64,000 nt of DNA from an uncultured Bacilli bacterium (GCA_944349595.1 CALVNF010000001.1:186001-250000); one strand, 5' to 3'; shown: positions 26,777 through 36,576, counted from the stretch's first letter. The notes: generated from the letters alone by a model not told the origin. Numbers and translations are program-made.

Positions 26777-28385
26777 AGAAATTGCAAAAAAATTATCAAT
26801 TAATGAGGAAGATTTAATATTTTATGGAGATGATAAAGCAAAAATAAAAGAATCATTTATTGATAAAGTTAAGTTTAATAAAAATGGGAAATTAGTTCTA
26901 GTTACTGCAATCACACCGACAAAAGCTGGAGAAGGAAAAACTGCAACTACAATTGGTTTAGTTGATGGGTTAAATAAAATAAATATTAAAACTCTTGGTG
27001 CATTAAGAGAACCATCACTTGGCCCAGTTTTTGGTTTGAAAGGTGGAGCAGTTGGGGGAGGACTTGAAACAATAGAACCTCAAGATGATATTAATTTGCA
27101 TTTTACTGGAGATTTGCATGCTTTAACTTCTTCAATTGATTTAATAAGTGCAATTATTGACAATCATATTTTCCAAGGAAACGAATTAAATATTGATCCT
27201 AATAAAATTTTATGGAAACGTTCTCTTGATATGAATGATAGAAGTTTAAGAAAAATTGAAATTGGAATTGGAGAAAAGAATGGTCCAAAAAGAAGTGAAA
27301 GTTTTCAAATAACTGTTGCAAGTGAATTAATGGCAATTTTATGTTTATCTAAAGATGGACAAGATTTTTATAAAAGAATTCAAAATATTCTCGTTGCCTA
27401 CACTTATGATGATAAACCAGTATTTTTAAAAGATTTAAAAATCTCAAATGCAATAATGAAATTAATGAGATATGCCTTACTTCCAAATTTAGTTCAAACA
27501 TCAAATGGTAATCCTGTTTTAGTTCATGGTGGTCCATTTGCGAATATTGCTCATGGTTGTAATTCAATTATTGCTACAGATCTAGGTTTAAAAATTTGTG
27601 ATGTTTTGGTTACTGAAGCAGGTTTTGCAGCAGATCTAGGTGCAGAAAAGTTTTTTGATATTAAATGTAGAGCTGCAGATTTAAAACCAGATGCTGTTGT
27701 ATTGGTTGCAACAATAAGAGCATTAAAATTACATGGTGGTGTAAATTTTGATGATTTAACAAATGAAAACGTGGAAGCATTATTAAAAGGAACAGAAAAT
27801 CTAAAACAGCACGCAGAAAATTTAAAATTATATGGCGTTCCTTTTGTTATTGCCATCAATCATTTTTCTTCAGATACAAAAAACGAAGTAGAAGCCTTAT
27901 CTAATTGGTGTAGAGAAAATAATTATATGTTTTCATTTTTAGATTCATATATTAAAGGGCCTGATGGTGCAATTGATCTAGCGTATAAAGTTAAAGAAAT
28001 TTTAGATACAAAGAAATCTAATTTTAGATATTTATATGATATTAACGAACCATTAACAAAAAAAATAGAGGATGTATGTAAAAAAATATATCATGCATCA
28101 AATGTTAATTACTCTAAAGAAGCATTAAATAAAATCAAATTATATAAAGATTTTAATTTAGATAACATACCAATTTGTATTGCAAAAACCCAAAACTCTT
28201 TTTCAGATAATCCTAAATTATTGAATGCACCAAAAGGTTTTGATGTTACTGTAAAAGATGTTTCGTTATCAAATGGTGCCGGATTTTTAGTTGTATATTT
28301 AGGAAACATTTTAACAATGCCTGGTCTTCCAAAAGTTCCAAGAGCAGTTTTAATGGAGGATGAAAATAATGATACCAACATTTAA
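26763..28385 (+). CDS. fhs: Formate-tetrahydrofolate ligase
   Basis: Uses ATP to join formate to tetrahydrofolate, giving 10-formyl-THF for purines and initiator fMet-tRNA. The 540 aa protein has the P-loop TPTKAGEGKTATTIGL (about 55-70), LREPSLGPVFGLKGGAVGGG and GGPFANIAHGCNS, all diagnostic. Its length is slightly below the usual 556 aa. GAGGTGAG lies 7 bases before the ATG. It overlaps the DUF951 gene by 17 bases. Confidence 0.97.
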   Translation: MKKIKEIAKKLSINEEDLIFYGDDKAKIKESFIDKVKFNKNGKLVLVTAITPTKAGEGKTATTIGLVDGLNKINIKTLGALREPSLGPVFGLKGGAVGGGLETIEPQDDINLHFTGDLHALTSSIDLISAIIDNHIFQGNELNIDPNKILWKRSLDMNDRSLRKIEIGIGEKNGPKRSESFQITVASELMAILCLSKDGQDFYKRIQNILVAYTYDDKPVFLKDLKISNAIMKLMRYALLPNLVQTSNGNPVLVHGGPFANIAHGCNSIIATDLGLKICDVLVTEAGFAADLGAEKFFDIKCRAADLKPDAVVLVATIRALKLHGGVNFDDLTNENVEALLKGTENLKQHAENLKLYGVPFVIAINHFSSDTKNEVEALSNWCRENNYMFSFLDSYIKGPDGAIDLAYKVKEILDTKKSNFRYLYDINEPLTKKIEDVCKKIYHASNVNYSKEALNKIKLYKDFNLDNIPICIAKTQNSFSDNPKLLNAPKGFDVTVKDVSLSNGAGFLVVYLGNILTMPGLPKVPRAVLMEDENNDTNI

Positions 28386-28593
28386 TTTGTATGATGTTGT
28401 TGAAATGAAAAAAGAGCATCCTTGTGTAAATAGAACAAGACTTTTTCAAATTGTTAGGATGGGGGCTGATATAAAAATAATGTGTCTTGGATGTGGCAAT
28501 ATAATTATGATGCCTCGAGAAGATTTTGTTAGAAAAGTTAAAAAAATTGTTAATAAAAATGAGATAAATTCAAAATTTTTGGTAAAACAATAA
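28369..28593 (+). CDS. DUF951 family zinc-ribbon-like small protein
   Basis: A 74 aa protein with the DUF951 pattern: DVVEMKKEHPC near the start, IVRMGADIKIMCLGCG in the middle, then MMPREDFVRKVKKI. The Cys-x2-Cys (CLGC) with an earlier Cys may bind zinc. Function is unknown; in other Firmicutes the family often sits near ychF or parB. I use the ATG at 28369, 9 bases after GGAGG; the ATG at 28360 is too close to that site. Its end is followed by the stem-loop at 28598. Confidence 0.85.
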   Translation: MIPTFNLYDVVEMKKEHPCVNRTRLFQIVRMGADIKIMCLGCGNIIMMPREDFVRKVKKIVNKNEINSKFLVKQ

Positions 28594-28597
28594 AAAT

Positions 28598-28619
28598 CTA
28601 TACGACTTATTTAGTATAG
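28598..28619 (+). promoter_or_regulatory. RBS-overlapping stem-loop before the transporter pair (copy 2 of GACTTATTTA loop motif)
   Basis: CTATAC (28598-28603) and GTATAG (28614-28619) form a perfect 6 bp stem around the same 10-base loop, GACTTATTTA, found before recA. The 3' arm overlaps the start of the Shine-Dalgarno AGGTGG. Relative to the recA copy, the third pair is A-U instead of U-A and the second is U-A instead of U-G, so pairing is preserved while bases change. Confidence 0.65.
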
Positions 28620-28629
28620 GTGGTATTGT

Positions 28630-30549
28630 TTGTTAGAAGTAAAAAATATTTATAAAAAAATAAAAACAGATAAAAAAGAGGTTGTTATTTTAAATGACAT
28701 ATCTTTTAAGTTCTCTAATAATGGTTTGTACGGTATTTTTGGGGAATCCGGTGCTGGAAAAACTACTTTTTTAAATATAATTGAAGGAATAGATAAAAAT
28801 TTTAGTGGTGATTTATTTTTTAATAATAAAAAATATAAAAATTATGAAGAAGTAAAAAGTGATTTTTCAATTTGTTTTCAATCTAACACATTACTTTCAG
28901 ATTTTAATGTATTTGAAAATTTAAAGTTAGAATGTGATTTATATGGTATTGATTATAAAAATATTGAGGATTTGCTCAGAAAATTTGGTTTAGAATATTT
29001 AAAAAATAAAAAAATAAATGAACTTTCTGGCGGAGAAATTCAAAGAATTTGCATTATTAGAAGTCTATTAAAAAAACCAAAGGTAGTTTTTTTAGATGAA
29101 CCAACTGGTTCAGTAGATTCTAAAAATGCGGAACTAATATTTGATTATTTGAAAGAAATTTCAAAAGAAGTTCTTGTTATAGTTGTATCTCATGATATTG
29201 AAAGTTTAAAAAAGTATTCCGATTTTATCTTGGAAATTAAAAAGAATAAACTTAGTTTCATTGAATATAAATATATAACTCCTTGTAAATTGGACAACTC
29301 AAATAAAAAAATTAGAACAAAATTTAAAGATATAATAAAGAAATTTTCAAAAGAACATCTAAAAAAATTTTCAACGCAAAATACAGGTCTTTTTATTAGT
29401 TTTCTTGTAATTTGTATAATTTTCTCTTGTTTAATTTCAAGTTATTTATCTTTTGAATATATAAATAAGAACTTAGATTTATATTTTTTTAATACTAATT
29501 ACTACACAATATCAAAGAAAGTAGAAAATCAAAATTATGATGGTTTATCATTAATTAAATATGAACGACCATTAAAAAATGAAGTTGATTTAATTTTAGG
29601 TAATAATGATTTTATTACCGATATATCCTTTGATTATTATTTTAACTATACAAAAATTTTTATAAATGACATTGAATTTAATGAATTAATTACATTTGAA
29701 CCTTATGAAGGTTATGAAAAACTATATTATTGTTCAAATCAATTGTTCAATAAAATTAAATCAAAAGAAACATCAATTAAAATAGAACTTGAATTACCAT
29801 ATTCCTTAGAAGGTGAGACGCTTTATAACAATATAAATATCATAGAAAATAATATGGAATTTAATTTAATAGATGAACTTAGCCTTGTTGATTCATATAA
29901 AATTTATTATCCATATTATTACTACAAGAATCTTTTTTCATCTTATAAAATAAATGGAAATAATCAAAAAGAGATTAATCTTTATAAATACATCTTAGAT
30001 TCTGCTAATGATTCGATTGAGTCTTCATATAAGTTAGTACTTTTTTCAGATAATTTTAATTTAATTAATAAAGATGTATATTCAAAAACTTTTGATATTG
30101 CGAATAATTGTCAAACTTCGTGGGAACCATATTACTCTTTAGCCAGCACCATAATTTACTTTGTTTCTATATTTTTAATAATTGCTTTATTAGGTGTGTT
30201 TTTTCTTTATTCGTATTTATTTTTTATAAGAATATTGAGCAACAGAAGAAATATTGCAATTTTAAAAATTTTAGGATGTGATAATAGAACAATTTTTAAG
30301 ATTTTCATAAGTGATATATTACTAATTTTAGGTATAAGTTTATTATTAGGATTAATTATAGGTTGCGTTATTTTTTATATGTTTAACACTTTTTTTGAGA
30401 TAAGTAGTATTTTAAATCAAGCGTTGTACTTTTTAGGAATTTATGGTTCTTTTCTAATTTTGTTCTTTCTTGCTATTTATTGCTTGTTAATTTTTTATAA
30501 AGCTTATTTAAAGAAAATTAATATTAAAGAGGAATTAAATTCGATATGA
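28630..30549 (+). CDS. ABC transporter, ATPase fused to FtsX-type permease (MacB-like), 639 aa
   Basis: A half-transporter with an N-terminal ATPase and a C-terminal permease. Walker A is GESGAGKTT (38-46), signature LSGGEIQR (about 132-139), Walker B VVFLDEPTGSVD and switch His in VVSHDIE. One transmembrane helix follows near 254-275, then an extracytoplasmic domain of about 225 residues, then three more helices with the FtsX motif RRNIAILKILGCDNRTIFK. This is the MacB topology. The start is TTG at 28630, 6 bases after AGGTGG. It overlaps the next, similar gene by 4 bases, so the two may form a heterodimer. Likely jobs are peptide or lipoprotein export, or sensing of antimicrobial peptides; the substrate is unknown. 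Confidence 0.88.
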   Translation: MLEVKNIYKKIKTDKKEVVILNDISFKFSNNGLYGIFGESGAGKTTFLNIIEGIDKNFSGDLFFNNKKYKNYEEVKSDFSICFQSNTLLSDFNVFENLKLECDLYGIDYKNIEDLLRKFGLEYLKNKKINELSGGEIQRICIIRSLLKKPKVVFLDEPTGSVDSKNAELIFDYLKEISKEVLVIVVSHDIESLKKYSDFILEIKKNKLSFIEYKYITPCKLDNSNKKIRTKFKDIIKKFSKEHLKKFSTQNTGLFISFLVICIIFSCLISSYLSFEYINKNLDLYFFNTNYYTISKKVENQNYDGLSLIKYERPLKNEVDLILGNNDFITDISFDYYFNYTKIFINDIEFNELITFEPYEGYEKLYYCSNQLFNKIKSKETSIKIELELPYSLEGETLYNNINIIENNMEFNLIDELSLVDSYKIYYPYYYYKNLFSSYKINGNNQKEINLYKYILDSANDSIESSYKLVLFSDNFNLINKDVYSKTFDIANNCQTSWEPYYSLASTIIYFVSIFLIIALLGVFFLYSYLFFIRILSNRRNIAILKILGCDNRTIFKIFISDILLILGISLLLGLIIGCVIFYMFNTFFEISSILNQALYFLGIYGSFLILFFLAIYCLLIFYKAYLKKINIKEELNSI

Positions 30550-33251
30550 TAAAAATCAAAAATCTAAACAAAAAATATATTGGTTTTGAATTAAAAATAG
30601 ATTCTTTAGTTATTGATAAACCTGGAATTTATAGTTTCTTTGGAAAATCTGGATCAGGTAAATCAACTCTTTTAAATATATTATCTGGACTTGATAATGA
30701 TTATCAGGGAAGTTATTTTTTTAACGATAAATTATTAAGTGGATTATCTTTAAATGAATTATCAAAATTTAGATACAATAATATTGGATATATTCACCAA
30801 AAATCATTACTTTTTGAAGAATTAAAAGTAAAAGACAATATTTTCTTTGATTTAAATAAGAAGGATATTTCAATATCTTTGTATAAAGAACTAATAAATA
30901 AAACTAAAATAGAAAATATTCAAAATAGATACTGTAATGTATTAAGCGGTGGTGAAAAGCAAAGAGTTTGTTTTGTTAGAGAATTTATAAAAAAACCAAA
31001 TATTTTAATTTTAGATGAACCAACAGCCAACGTTGATCTTGAAACTTCAAAGATAATTATTGATTTAATAAAAGAATATTCAAAAAATCATATTGTTATA
31101 TTAGTTTCTCATGATTTTAAATTTGTAAAAGAAAATTCAAATATTATTTATCATTTAGAAGATGGAAAAATAATAAATAAAGAACAAAATTTACAATTTG
31201 AAAATAATGATTTAAGTTTAATTATAAAAACTTCAAGAAACGATAAAATAAAATTAAGTTTTGCATTAAAATATATTTTTACCATTTATAAAAGAAAGAA
31301 AATAAGAAATTTTTTTGCAATCTTTATAACCTTTATAAGTCTTATATCATTTTCTTTTAGTTTCTTATTAAACGATAATGTAAGCAAAATTTTAAAATAT
31401 AATTTTTCTCAATATTACGAAGAAAATCAAATTATTTTAGAAAGAAAAGATGAAATAAAAAATGACGTTTATAAAAAAGATTCTGTTCAAGAATACAATT
31501 TATTTCCATTAATGGAGGATTATAGTGATTGCATAAAAAATTATGGCTATCTTTACGAAAGTGACTTTGAATCATTTTTTAAAGACAAAAATGAGTTAAG
31601 AGTAAATTATAAAAACAGAAGTCAAAAATTAAGTAAATATACAATCAGAAACGTAAATGAATTTTTAGATATAGATCTAATAGAAGATAAAACATATGTT
31701 TCTAAGATTACAAATTTATTTGATGATGAAATCATCATATCATTAGACAATGATTTATTAAAAGAAATTTGTTCTTGTTTGAGCATAAAAGCAAGTTTTT
31801 CTACATTGTACTCATATATTAAAACAAATGACTTATATTTATCTTTTTATTTAAAAAATTACGATTGGAGTTATGAAGATGAGCAATTATTTAAATTGGT
31901 TGGCTTTGTAGTAAATAATGACCAAATAATTTATCATTCAAATCCGTTTTTCAATGAAATTGTATTTGAAAAAATGATGAAGTTTCCATCTACAATTTAT
32001 CAAGAAAAACAAGATAAACCGTGGATTTTAAAAAAGACTGTAGTACTAAATTTATATGATAATGGTGAGAAAATATTTGATAATTATTATTCAGATCCAA
32101 ATTTATATAATTTAAGTTTTACAAAAGTTAGTAAAAAATATTTGAGAAATGCAGGAAATTTAGTAAATAATAAATATTTAGTATATAAAAATTATGATGA
32201 TTTTGATTATAGTGTTATATCAAAATTAACAGAAAATAATTTTAATGAAATATATTTAACTAATGTTGGTGGCTATATGTCTCTTGGTCATCAAGTAATG
32301 TCTGGTTTTGTTAATGACATATATTTTACAAATAATCTTGAAAGCAAAGACAAAATTATTGATTCAATATCTGGAAGTAGCGATAAACAAGTTCTTAATG
32401 TTGATAACTATGAAAATATTCTTTATGGTGGATTAAATTTAACAAGTGATAAGATAGTCCGTTTTAAATACATAAAAGATTTACGTAATGAGGAATATAA
32501 TGAAATTGCAATATCAAAAGCAATGGCAGATTATTTAAATATTGGAGTTGGCGATGATTTAGTTTTTGTTAATAAAAATAAAGAATTTATAACTGATGGA
32601 AATTTTAAAGTTGCTAATATTATTAATGACAATGGTTTTTATATTTATGGAGATCAAATATGGTCGTATAAATTCTTTCTAACAAATTTTAATTATGAAT
32701 ATTATGATCTTATTCCTTATTCAATTATAGTTAACAATGTAGAAAATAATGAAGTTTTGCAAGGAATTTTTAAAGATAATTTTAAAAATTTTGATGTTTT
32801 TGCACCATTAAATGAAATAAATAACGAGATTGATTCAATTTTATTTATCATTGAAATAGTTTTGCTTGTTTTTTCTTTAATGACTTCCATTATTTCAATT
32901 ATGATTTTATTTTTTATATCAAAAAGTTTAATGATGGAATATTCAAACGACGCTACGATATTATTTTGTTTTGGAAAAAATAAATCAGGATCTGCAAAGA
33001 TTTTTAAAGTATATGTTTTAACGATTTTGATTTCTGTTTTATTATCATCAATGTTTTTTAATATCTTTATGCATTTCTTTATTGCTAAATTAATTAACAA
33101 TATCTTGCATGTAAGTTTTATCCCAAATTTTAATTATTTAGTTTTGATTTATTTAACGTTATTTTTACTTGTTATTTTCTTTATTTCAACATTTTCTTTA
33201 ACAAAAAATATTAAAGAAAAAGAATTAGTTAAAAATTTAAACAAAATATAA
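30546..33251 (+). CDS. ABC transporter, ATPase fused to FtsX-type permease (MacB-like), 901 aa
   Basis: The second half of the transporter pair. The N-terminal ATPase has GKSGSGKST (about 33-41), LSGGEKQR, Walker B LILDEPTANVD and LVSHDFK. A transmembrane helix near 255-277 precedes an unusually large extracytoplasmic domain of around 480 residues, then three C-terminal helices (about 770 onwards). The external domain is rich in Asn, Tyr and Asp and has no motif I recognise. Compared with its partner the external part is about twice as large, suggesting it carries most of the substrate contacts. Both ATPase sites look intact. A perfect 12 bp hairpin follows the gene. Confidence 0.88.
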   Translation: MIKIKNLNKKYIGFELKIDSLVIDKPGIYSFFGKSGSGKSTLLNILSGLDNDYQGSYFFNDKLLSGLSLNELSKFRYNNIGYIHQKSLLFEELKVKDNIFFDLNKKDISISLYKELINKTKIENIQNRYCNVLSGGEKQRVCFVREFIKKPNILILDEPTANVDLETSKIIIDLIKEYSKNHIVILVSHDFKFVKENSNIIYHLEDGKIINKEQNLQFENNDLSLIIKTSRNDKIKLSFALKYIFTIYKRKKIRNFFAIFITFISLISFSFSFLLNDNVSKILKYNFSQYYEENQIILERKDEIKNDVYKKDSVQEYNLFPLMEDYSDCIKNYGYLYESDFESFFKDKNELRVNYKNRSQKLSKYTIRNVNEFLDIDLIEDKTYVSKITNLFDDEIIISLDNDLLKEICSCLSIKASFSTLYSYIKTNDLYLSFYLKNYDWSYEDEQLFKLVGFVVNNDQIIYHSNPFFNEIVFEKMMKFPSTIYQEKQDKPWILKKTVVLNLYDNGEKIFDNYYSDPNLYNLSFTKVSKKYLRNAGNLVNNKYLVYKNYDDFDYSVISKLTENNFNEIYLTNVGGYMSLGHQVMSGFVNDIYFTNNLESKDKIIDSISGSSDKQVLNVDNYENILYGGLNLTSDKIVRFKYIKDLRNEEYNEIAISKAMADYLNIGVGDDLVFVNKNKEFITDGNFKVANIINDNGFYIYGDQIWSYKFFLTNFNYEYYDLIPYSIIVNNVENNEVLQGIFKDNFKNFDVFAPLNEINNEIDSILFIIEIVLLVFSLMTSIISIMILFFISKSLMMEYSNDATILFCFGKNKSGSAKIFKVYVLTILISVLLSSMFFNIFMHFFIAKLINNILHVSFIPNFNYLVLIYLTLFLLVIFFISTFSLTKNIKEKELVKNLNKI

Positions 33252-33255
33252 AATG

Positions 33256-33284
33256 AATATATTTTATTTTTTATAAAATATATT
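33256..33284 (+). repeat. Perfect 12 bp AT-only hairpin between the transporter and csp
   Basis: AATATATTTTAT and ATAAAATATATT are exact inverted repeats around a TTTTT loop. It may act as an mRNA 3' barrier; it lacks a GC core and a following T-run on either strand, so a standard terminator is unlikely. Confidence 0.45.
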
Positions 33285-33318
33285 ATAAAATATTGCTTGT
33301 CTTAAGGGAGACTAATTT

Positions 33319-33537
33319 ATGGATTCAAATTTGTTAAATGGTGTTGTTAAAATGTTTAATGCAAGAAAAGGATATGGTTTCATCCATAGCGATGAAGGTA
33401 AAGATATTTTCTTTCATTATTCAAATATTGTTAGTGATAAAGAATATAAAACTCTTAATTCTGGTGATAAAGTTACTTATGAAACTGAAGAAACTGACCG
33501 CGGTTTAAGAGCAATAAATGTAAAGAAAGTTGATTAA
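33319..33537 (+). CDS. csp: Cold-shock-domain protein
   Basis: A 72 aa single-stranded nucleic-acid-binding protein, acting as an RNA chaperone. It has the RNP-1 motif KGYGFIHS (about 17-24) and the RNP-2 motif DIFFHYS (about 29-35), the defining pair of the family. AAGGGAGA stands before the ATG. It is followed almost directly by ychF. Slightly longer N-terminus (seven residues before GVVK) than most Bacillus Csp proteins. Confidence 0.95.
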   Translation: MDSNLLNGVVKMFNARKGYGFIHSDEGKDIFFHYSNIVSDKEYKTLNSGDKVTYETEETDRGLRAINVKKVD

Positions 33538-33538
33538 T

Positions 33539-34648
33539 ATGGGTTTGAAAGCAGGTATTGTTGGTTTACCAAATGTTGGGAAATCGACTCTTTTTAACGC
33601 AATTACAAATTCACATGTTGAAGCTGCAAACTATCCTTTTGCAACTATTAAACCTAATGCTGGAATAGTTGCTGTAAAAGATAAAAGGTTGGATTTTTTT
33701 GCTTCTGTTTTTAATCCTTTAAGAAAGATTTATTCAACAATTGAATTTTTTGATATTGCAGGTCTTGTTAAAGGCGCATCTAAAGGAGAAGGTTTGGGAA
33801 ACCAATTTTTAGCTCATATCAGAGAATGTGATACAATCGTTCATTTAGTTAGATGTTTTGATTCTAAAGATATAATTCATGTTGAAGAAAGTGTTGATCC
33901 AATAAGAGATATTGAAATTATTAATTTAGAGTTAGCAATGTCTGATTTGGAACAATGTCAAAATAGAATTGCAAAAATTGAAAATAAAGCTAGAGTTTCT
34001 AAAGATAAAGAAGCTATTTATGAATTAAATATTTTAAATATTTGCAAAGAAAATTTAGAAAAAGGAACACCAATTAGATTAATTAAAAATTTAAGCGATG
34101 ACGAAAGAAAATTTTTAAAAGTCAATCTACATTTTCTTACAGATAAACCAGTAATTTATGTCGCAAATGTTTTAGATACTGACTATGGCAATTTAGAAAA
34201 CTGCCAATATTATTTAAAAGTAAAAGAATATGCAAGCAATGAAAATAGTGAGGTTTGTCCAATAAGTTGTGAAATAGAATATGAAATTTCTCAATTGGAG
34301 GAAAATGAAAAACAAGATTATTTCAATATGCTTGGAATTAGCGAGTCTGGTTTAGATAATTTAATTAGAAAAACTTATAAATTATTAAACCTATCTACAT
34401 TTTTTACTGTTGGAAAAGATGAATGTCGAGCTTGGGCTTTTAGAAACGGAATGACTGCTCCAGAATGCGCCGGTATTATTCATACCGATTTCCAAAAAGG
34501 ATTTATTAGAGCAGAAGTTTATAGTTATGAAGATTTTGTTGAATATAAATCAGAAGCTAATTTAAGACAAGCTGGAAAAATTAGAATTGAAGGGAAAGAT
34601 TATATTGCTAAAGATGGTGATGTGTTTTTCTTTAGGTTTAATGTATGA
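33539..34648 (+). CDS. ychF: Redox-regulated ATPase YchF (Obg family)
   Basis: A ribosome-associated P-loop protein that prefers ATP over GTP. The 369 aa protein starts MGLKAGIVGLPNVGKSTLFN (P-loop in the first 20 residues), with DIAGLVKGASKGEGLGNQFL in switch II and a C-terminal TGS domain. The G4 position lacks the NKxD Asp pattern, consistent with ATP use. I start at the ATG at 33539 that gives the canonical MGLKAGIVG; a TTG at 33530 lies inside csp. It overlaps ispF by 4 bases. Confidence 0.97.
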   Translation: MGLKAGIVGLPNVGKSTLFNAITNSHVEAANYPFATIKPNAGIVAVKDKRLDFFASVFNPLRKIYSTIEFFDIAGLVKGASKGEGLGNQFLAHIRECDTIVHLVRCFDSKDIIHVEESVDPIRDIEIINLELAMSDLEQCQNRIAKIENKARVSKDKEAIYELNILNICKENLEKGTPIRLIKNLSDDERKFLKVNLHFLTDKPVIYVANVLDTDYGNLENCQYYLKVKEYASNENSEVCPISCEIEYEISQLEENEKQDYFNMLGISESGLDNLIRKTYKLLNLSTFFTVGKDECRAWAFRNGMTAPECAGIIHTDFQKGFIRAEVYSYEDFVEYKSEANLRQAGKIRIEGKDYIAKDGDVFFFRFNV

Positions 34649-35118
34649 GAGTTGGCTTTTCTAAAGATATACATGTATTTAAAAATGGTAATTTTATAAT
34701 TCTAGGTGGAGTAAAAATACCATGTGACAAGTCATTTATTGCTCATAGTGATGGTGATGTAGTTTTTCATTCTTTAGCAGAAGCATTATTAGGAAGCCTT
34801 GCATTAGGTGATTTAGGAAAATATTTTCCAGAAAATGATCCAAAATATGATAATTATGATTCGAGTTTAATCGTTATTAAATGTTATGAAATGGTAAAAA
34901 AACTAAACTATCATATTTCAAATATTGATATTTCTATAGAACTAGAAAACATTAAACTTAGAAATTATATTGAAGAAATAAGAAAAAATATTGCTAATAC
35001 ACTGGATATTAATCTAGATAAAGTTAGTGTAAAAGCAATGACAAACGAAAAACAAGATTCTACTGGAAAGGGACTTTCTTGTATTAGTTATTGTGTAGTT
35101 TGTGTGGAGGAAAATTAA
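34645..35118 (+). CDS. ispF: 2-C-methyl-D-erythritol 2,4-cyclodiphosphate synthase
   Basis: Makes the cyclic diphosphate intermediate of the MEP isoprenoid pathway. The 157 aa protein keeps the metal ligands in SKDIHVF (Asp and His near residues 8-10) and HSDGDVVFHSLAEALLGS (about 34-51), LGDLGKYFP and the C-terminal KAMTNEKQDSTGKG. Together with ispD at 48625 it shows that isoprenoids come from the MEP route. It overlaps ychF and is directly followed by gltX. Confidence 0.96.
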   Translation: MRVGFSKDIHVFKNGNFIILGGVKIPCDKSFIAHSDGDVVFHSLAEALLGSLALGDLGKYFPENDPKYDNYDSSLIVIKCYEMVKKLNYHISNIDISIELENIKLRNYIEEIRKNIANTLDINLDKVSVKAMTNEKQDSTGKGLSCISYCVVCVEEN

Positions 35119-36576
35119 ATGGATAAAAAAGTAAGAGTTAGATATGCTCCAAGTCCAACTGGATATTTACATATCGGCGGAGCTAGAAGTGCTTTATTTA
35201 ATTATTTGTATGCAAAAAAGCATAAAGGTGATTTTGTATTTCGTATTGAAGATACAGATGTTGAAAGAAACATTGAAGGGGCTGAATATTCCCAACTCCA
35301 TGATTTATTATGGCTTAATATAATTCCAGATGAATCAATTGAAAATCCTAATCCAAAATATAAATATTATCGACAAATGGAAAAATTGGACATTTATAAA
35401 AAGTATGCCCAACAATTAATAGATATGGGTGCTGCATACGAATGTTTTTGTAGTGAAGAGGATTTAGAAAAATCAAGACTTGAACAAGAAGCAAGAGGTA
35501 TTACTGCTTTTAAATATGACCGAAGATGTTTAAATTTAACAAATGAAGAAAAAGAAGAATTAAGAAAAAAAGGAATTAAACCTAGTATTAGATTAAAAGT
35601 CCCGGATGACGAAGTGATTGAATTTGAAGATTTAGTAAGAGGAAAAGTTACATTCAATTCTAATGATTTTGGTGATTTTGTTATCATGAAATCAAATGGA
35701 ATTCCAACTTATAATTTTGCTGTCGTAATTGATGATCATATCATGGATATAACACATGTTTTTAGAGGTGAAGAACATTTATCAAATACTCCAAAACAAT
35801 TATTTATTTATAAATATTTTAACTGGGAACCTCCAAAGTTTGGACACATGACAATAATTGTTAATGAAAAAGGAAAGAAATTATCTAAAAGAGATAATGA
35901 CATTGTTCAATTTGTTTCTCAATATAGAAAAATGGGATTTTTACCAGCAGCAATTGATAATTTCTTGTTATTGTTAGGATGGACACCAGATTCTAGTAAG
36001 GAAATTTATTCTTTGAATGAAATGTTTGAAATTTTTGATGAAAAAAGACTTTCAAAATCTCCTTCAATGTTTGATAATAAAAAGTTATATTGGATGAATT
36101 CTCAATATATTAAAATGCTGGATGATGATAAATATTTCGAATTTATTAAACCATTTTTAATTACAAACGAACATCTAAAGAATAAAGATGATGAATTTTT
36201 GAGAAAAATTGCATTAATTTTTAAATCTGAAATTAGTTATGGAGAAGAAATTAATAAATTCATTAATGAAATTTATGTTAGGAATGATTTAAATGAGGAT
36301 GAAATCAAATACTTAAAAGATGAGAAATTTAAAATTTTATTTGATGAATTTTATAAAAAAATTAATAGTTGCGAACAACTTAATTTTACAAAAGAAACTT
36401 TTAAACCATTTGTAAATGAATTAATTAATCTAGTTCATTTAAAAGGAAAAGATTTTTATATGCCATTAAGATTAGCTCTTACTGGATATGAACACGGTGT
36501 TGAAATGTACAATATTTTAAATATTCTTGGAAAAGATGAGGTATTAAACAGAATTTCGGAGGTAAGAAGCAAATGA
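35119..36576 (+). CDS. gltX: Glutamyl-tRNA synthetase
   Basis: Charges tRNA-Glu (and, in many Firmicutes, tRNA-Gln, later amidated by GatCAB) with glutamate. The 485 aa class I synthetase has the HIGH-equivalent YLHIGGARSALF at the N-terminus and the KMSKS-equivalent KKLSKRDND near residue 256. AGGAAAAT precedes the ATG, which follows the ispF stop immediately. It overlaps argS by 4 bases, forming a two-synthetase unit. Confidence 0.97.
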   Translation: MDKKVRVRYAPSPTGYLHIGGARSALFNYLYAKKHKGDFVFRIEDTDVERNIEGAEYSQLHDLLWLNIIPDESIENPNPKYKYYRQMEKLDIYKKYAQQLIDMGAAYECFCSEEDLEKSRLEQEARGITAFKYDRRCLNLTNEEKEELRKKGIKPSIRLKVPDDEVIEFEDLVRGKVTFNSNDFGDFVIMKSNGIPTYNFAVVIDDHIMDITHVFRGEEHLSNTPKQLFIYKYFNWEPPKFGHMTIIVNEKGKKLSKRDNDIVQFVSQYRKMGFLPAAIDNFLLLLGWTPDSSKEIYSLNEMFEIFDEKRLSKSPSMFDNKKLYWMNSQYIKMLDDDKYFEFIKPFLITNEHLKNKDDEFLRKIALIFKSEISYGEEINKFINEIYVRNDLNEDEIKYLKDEKFKILFDEFYKKINSCEQLNFTKETFKPFVNELINLVHLKGKDFYMPLRLALTGYEHGVEMYNILNILGKDEVLNRISEVRSK

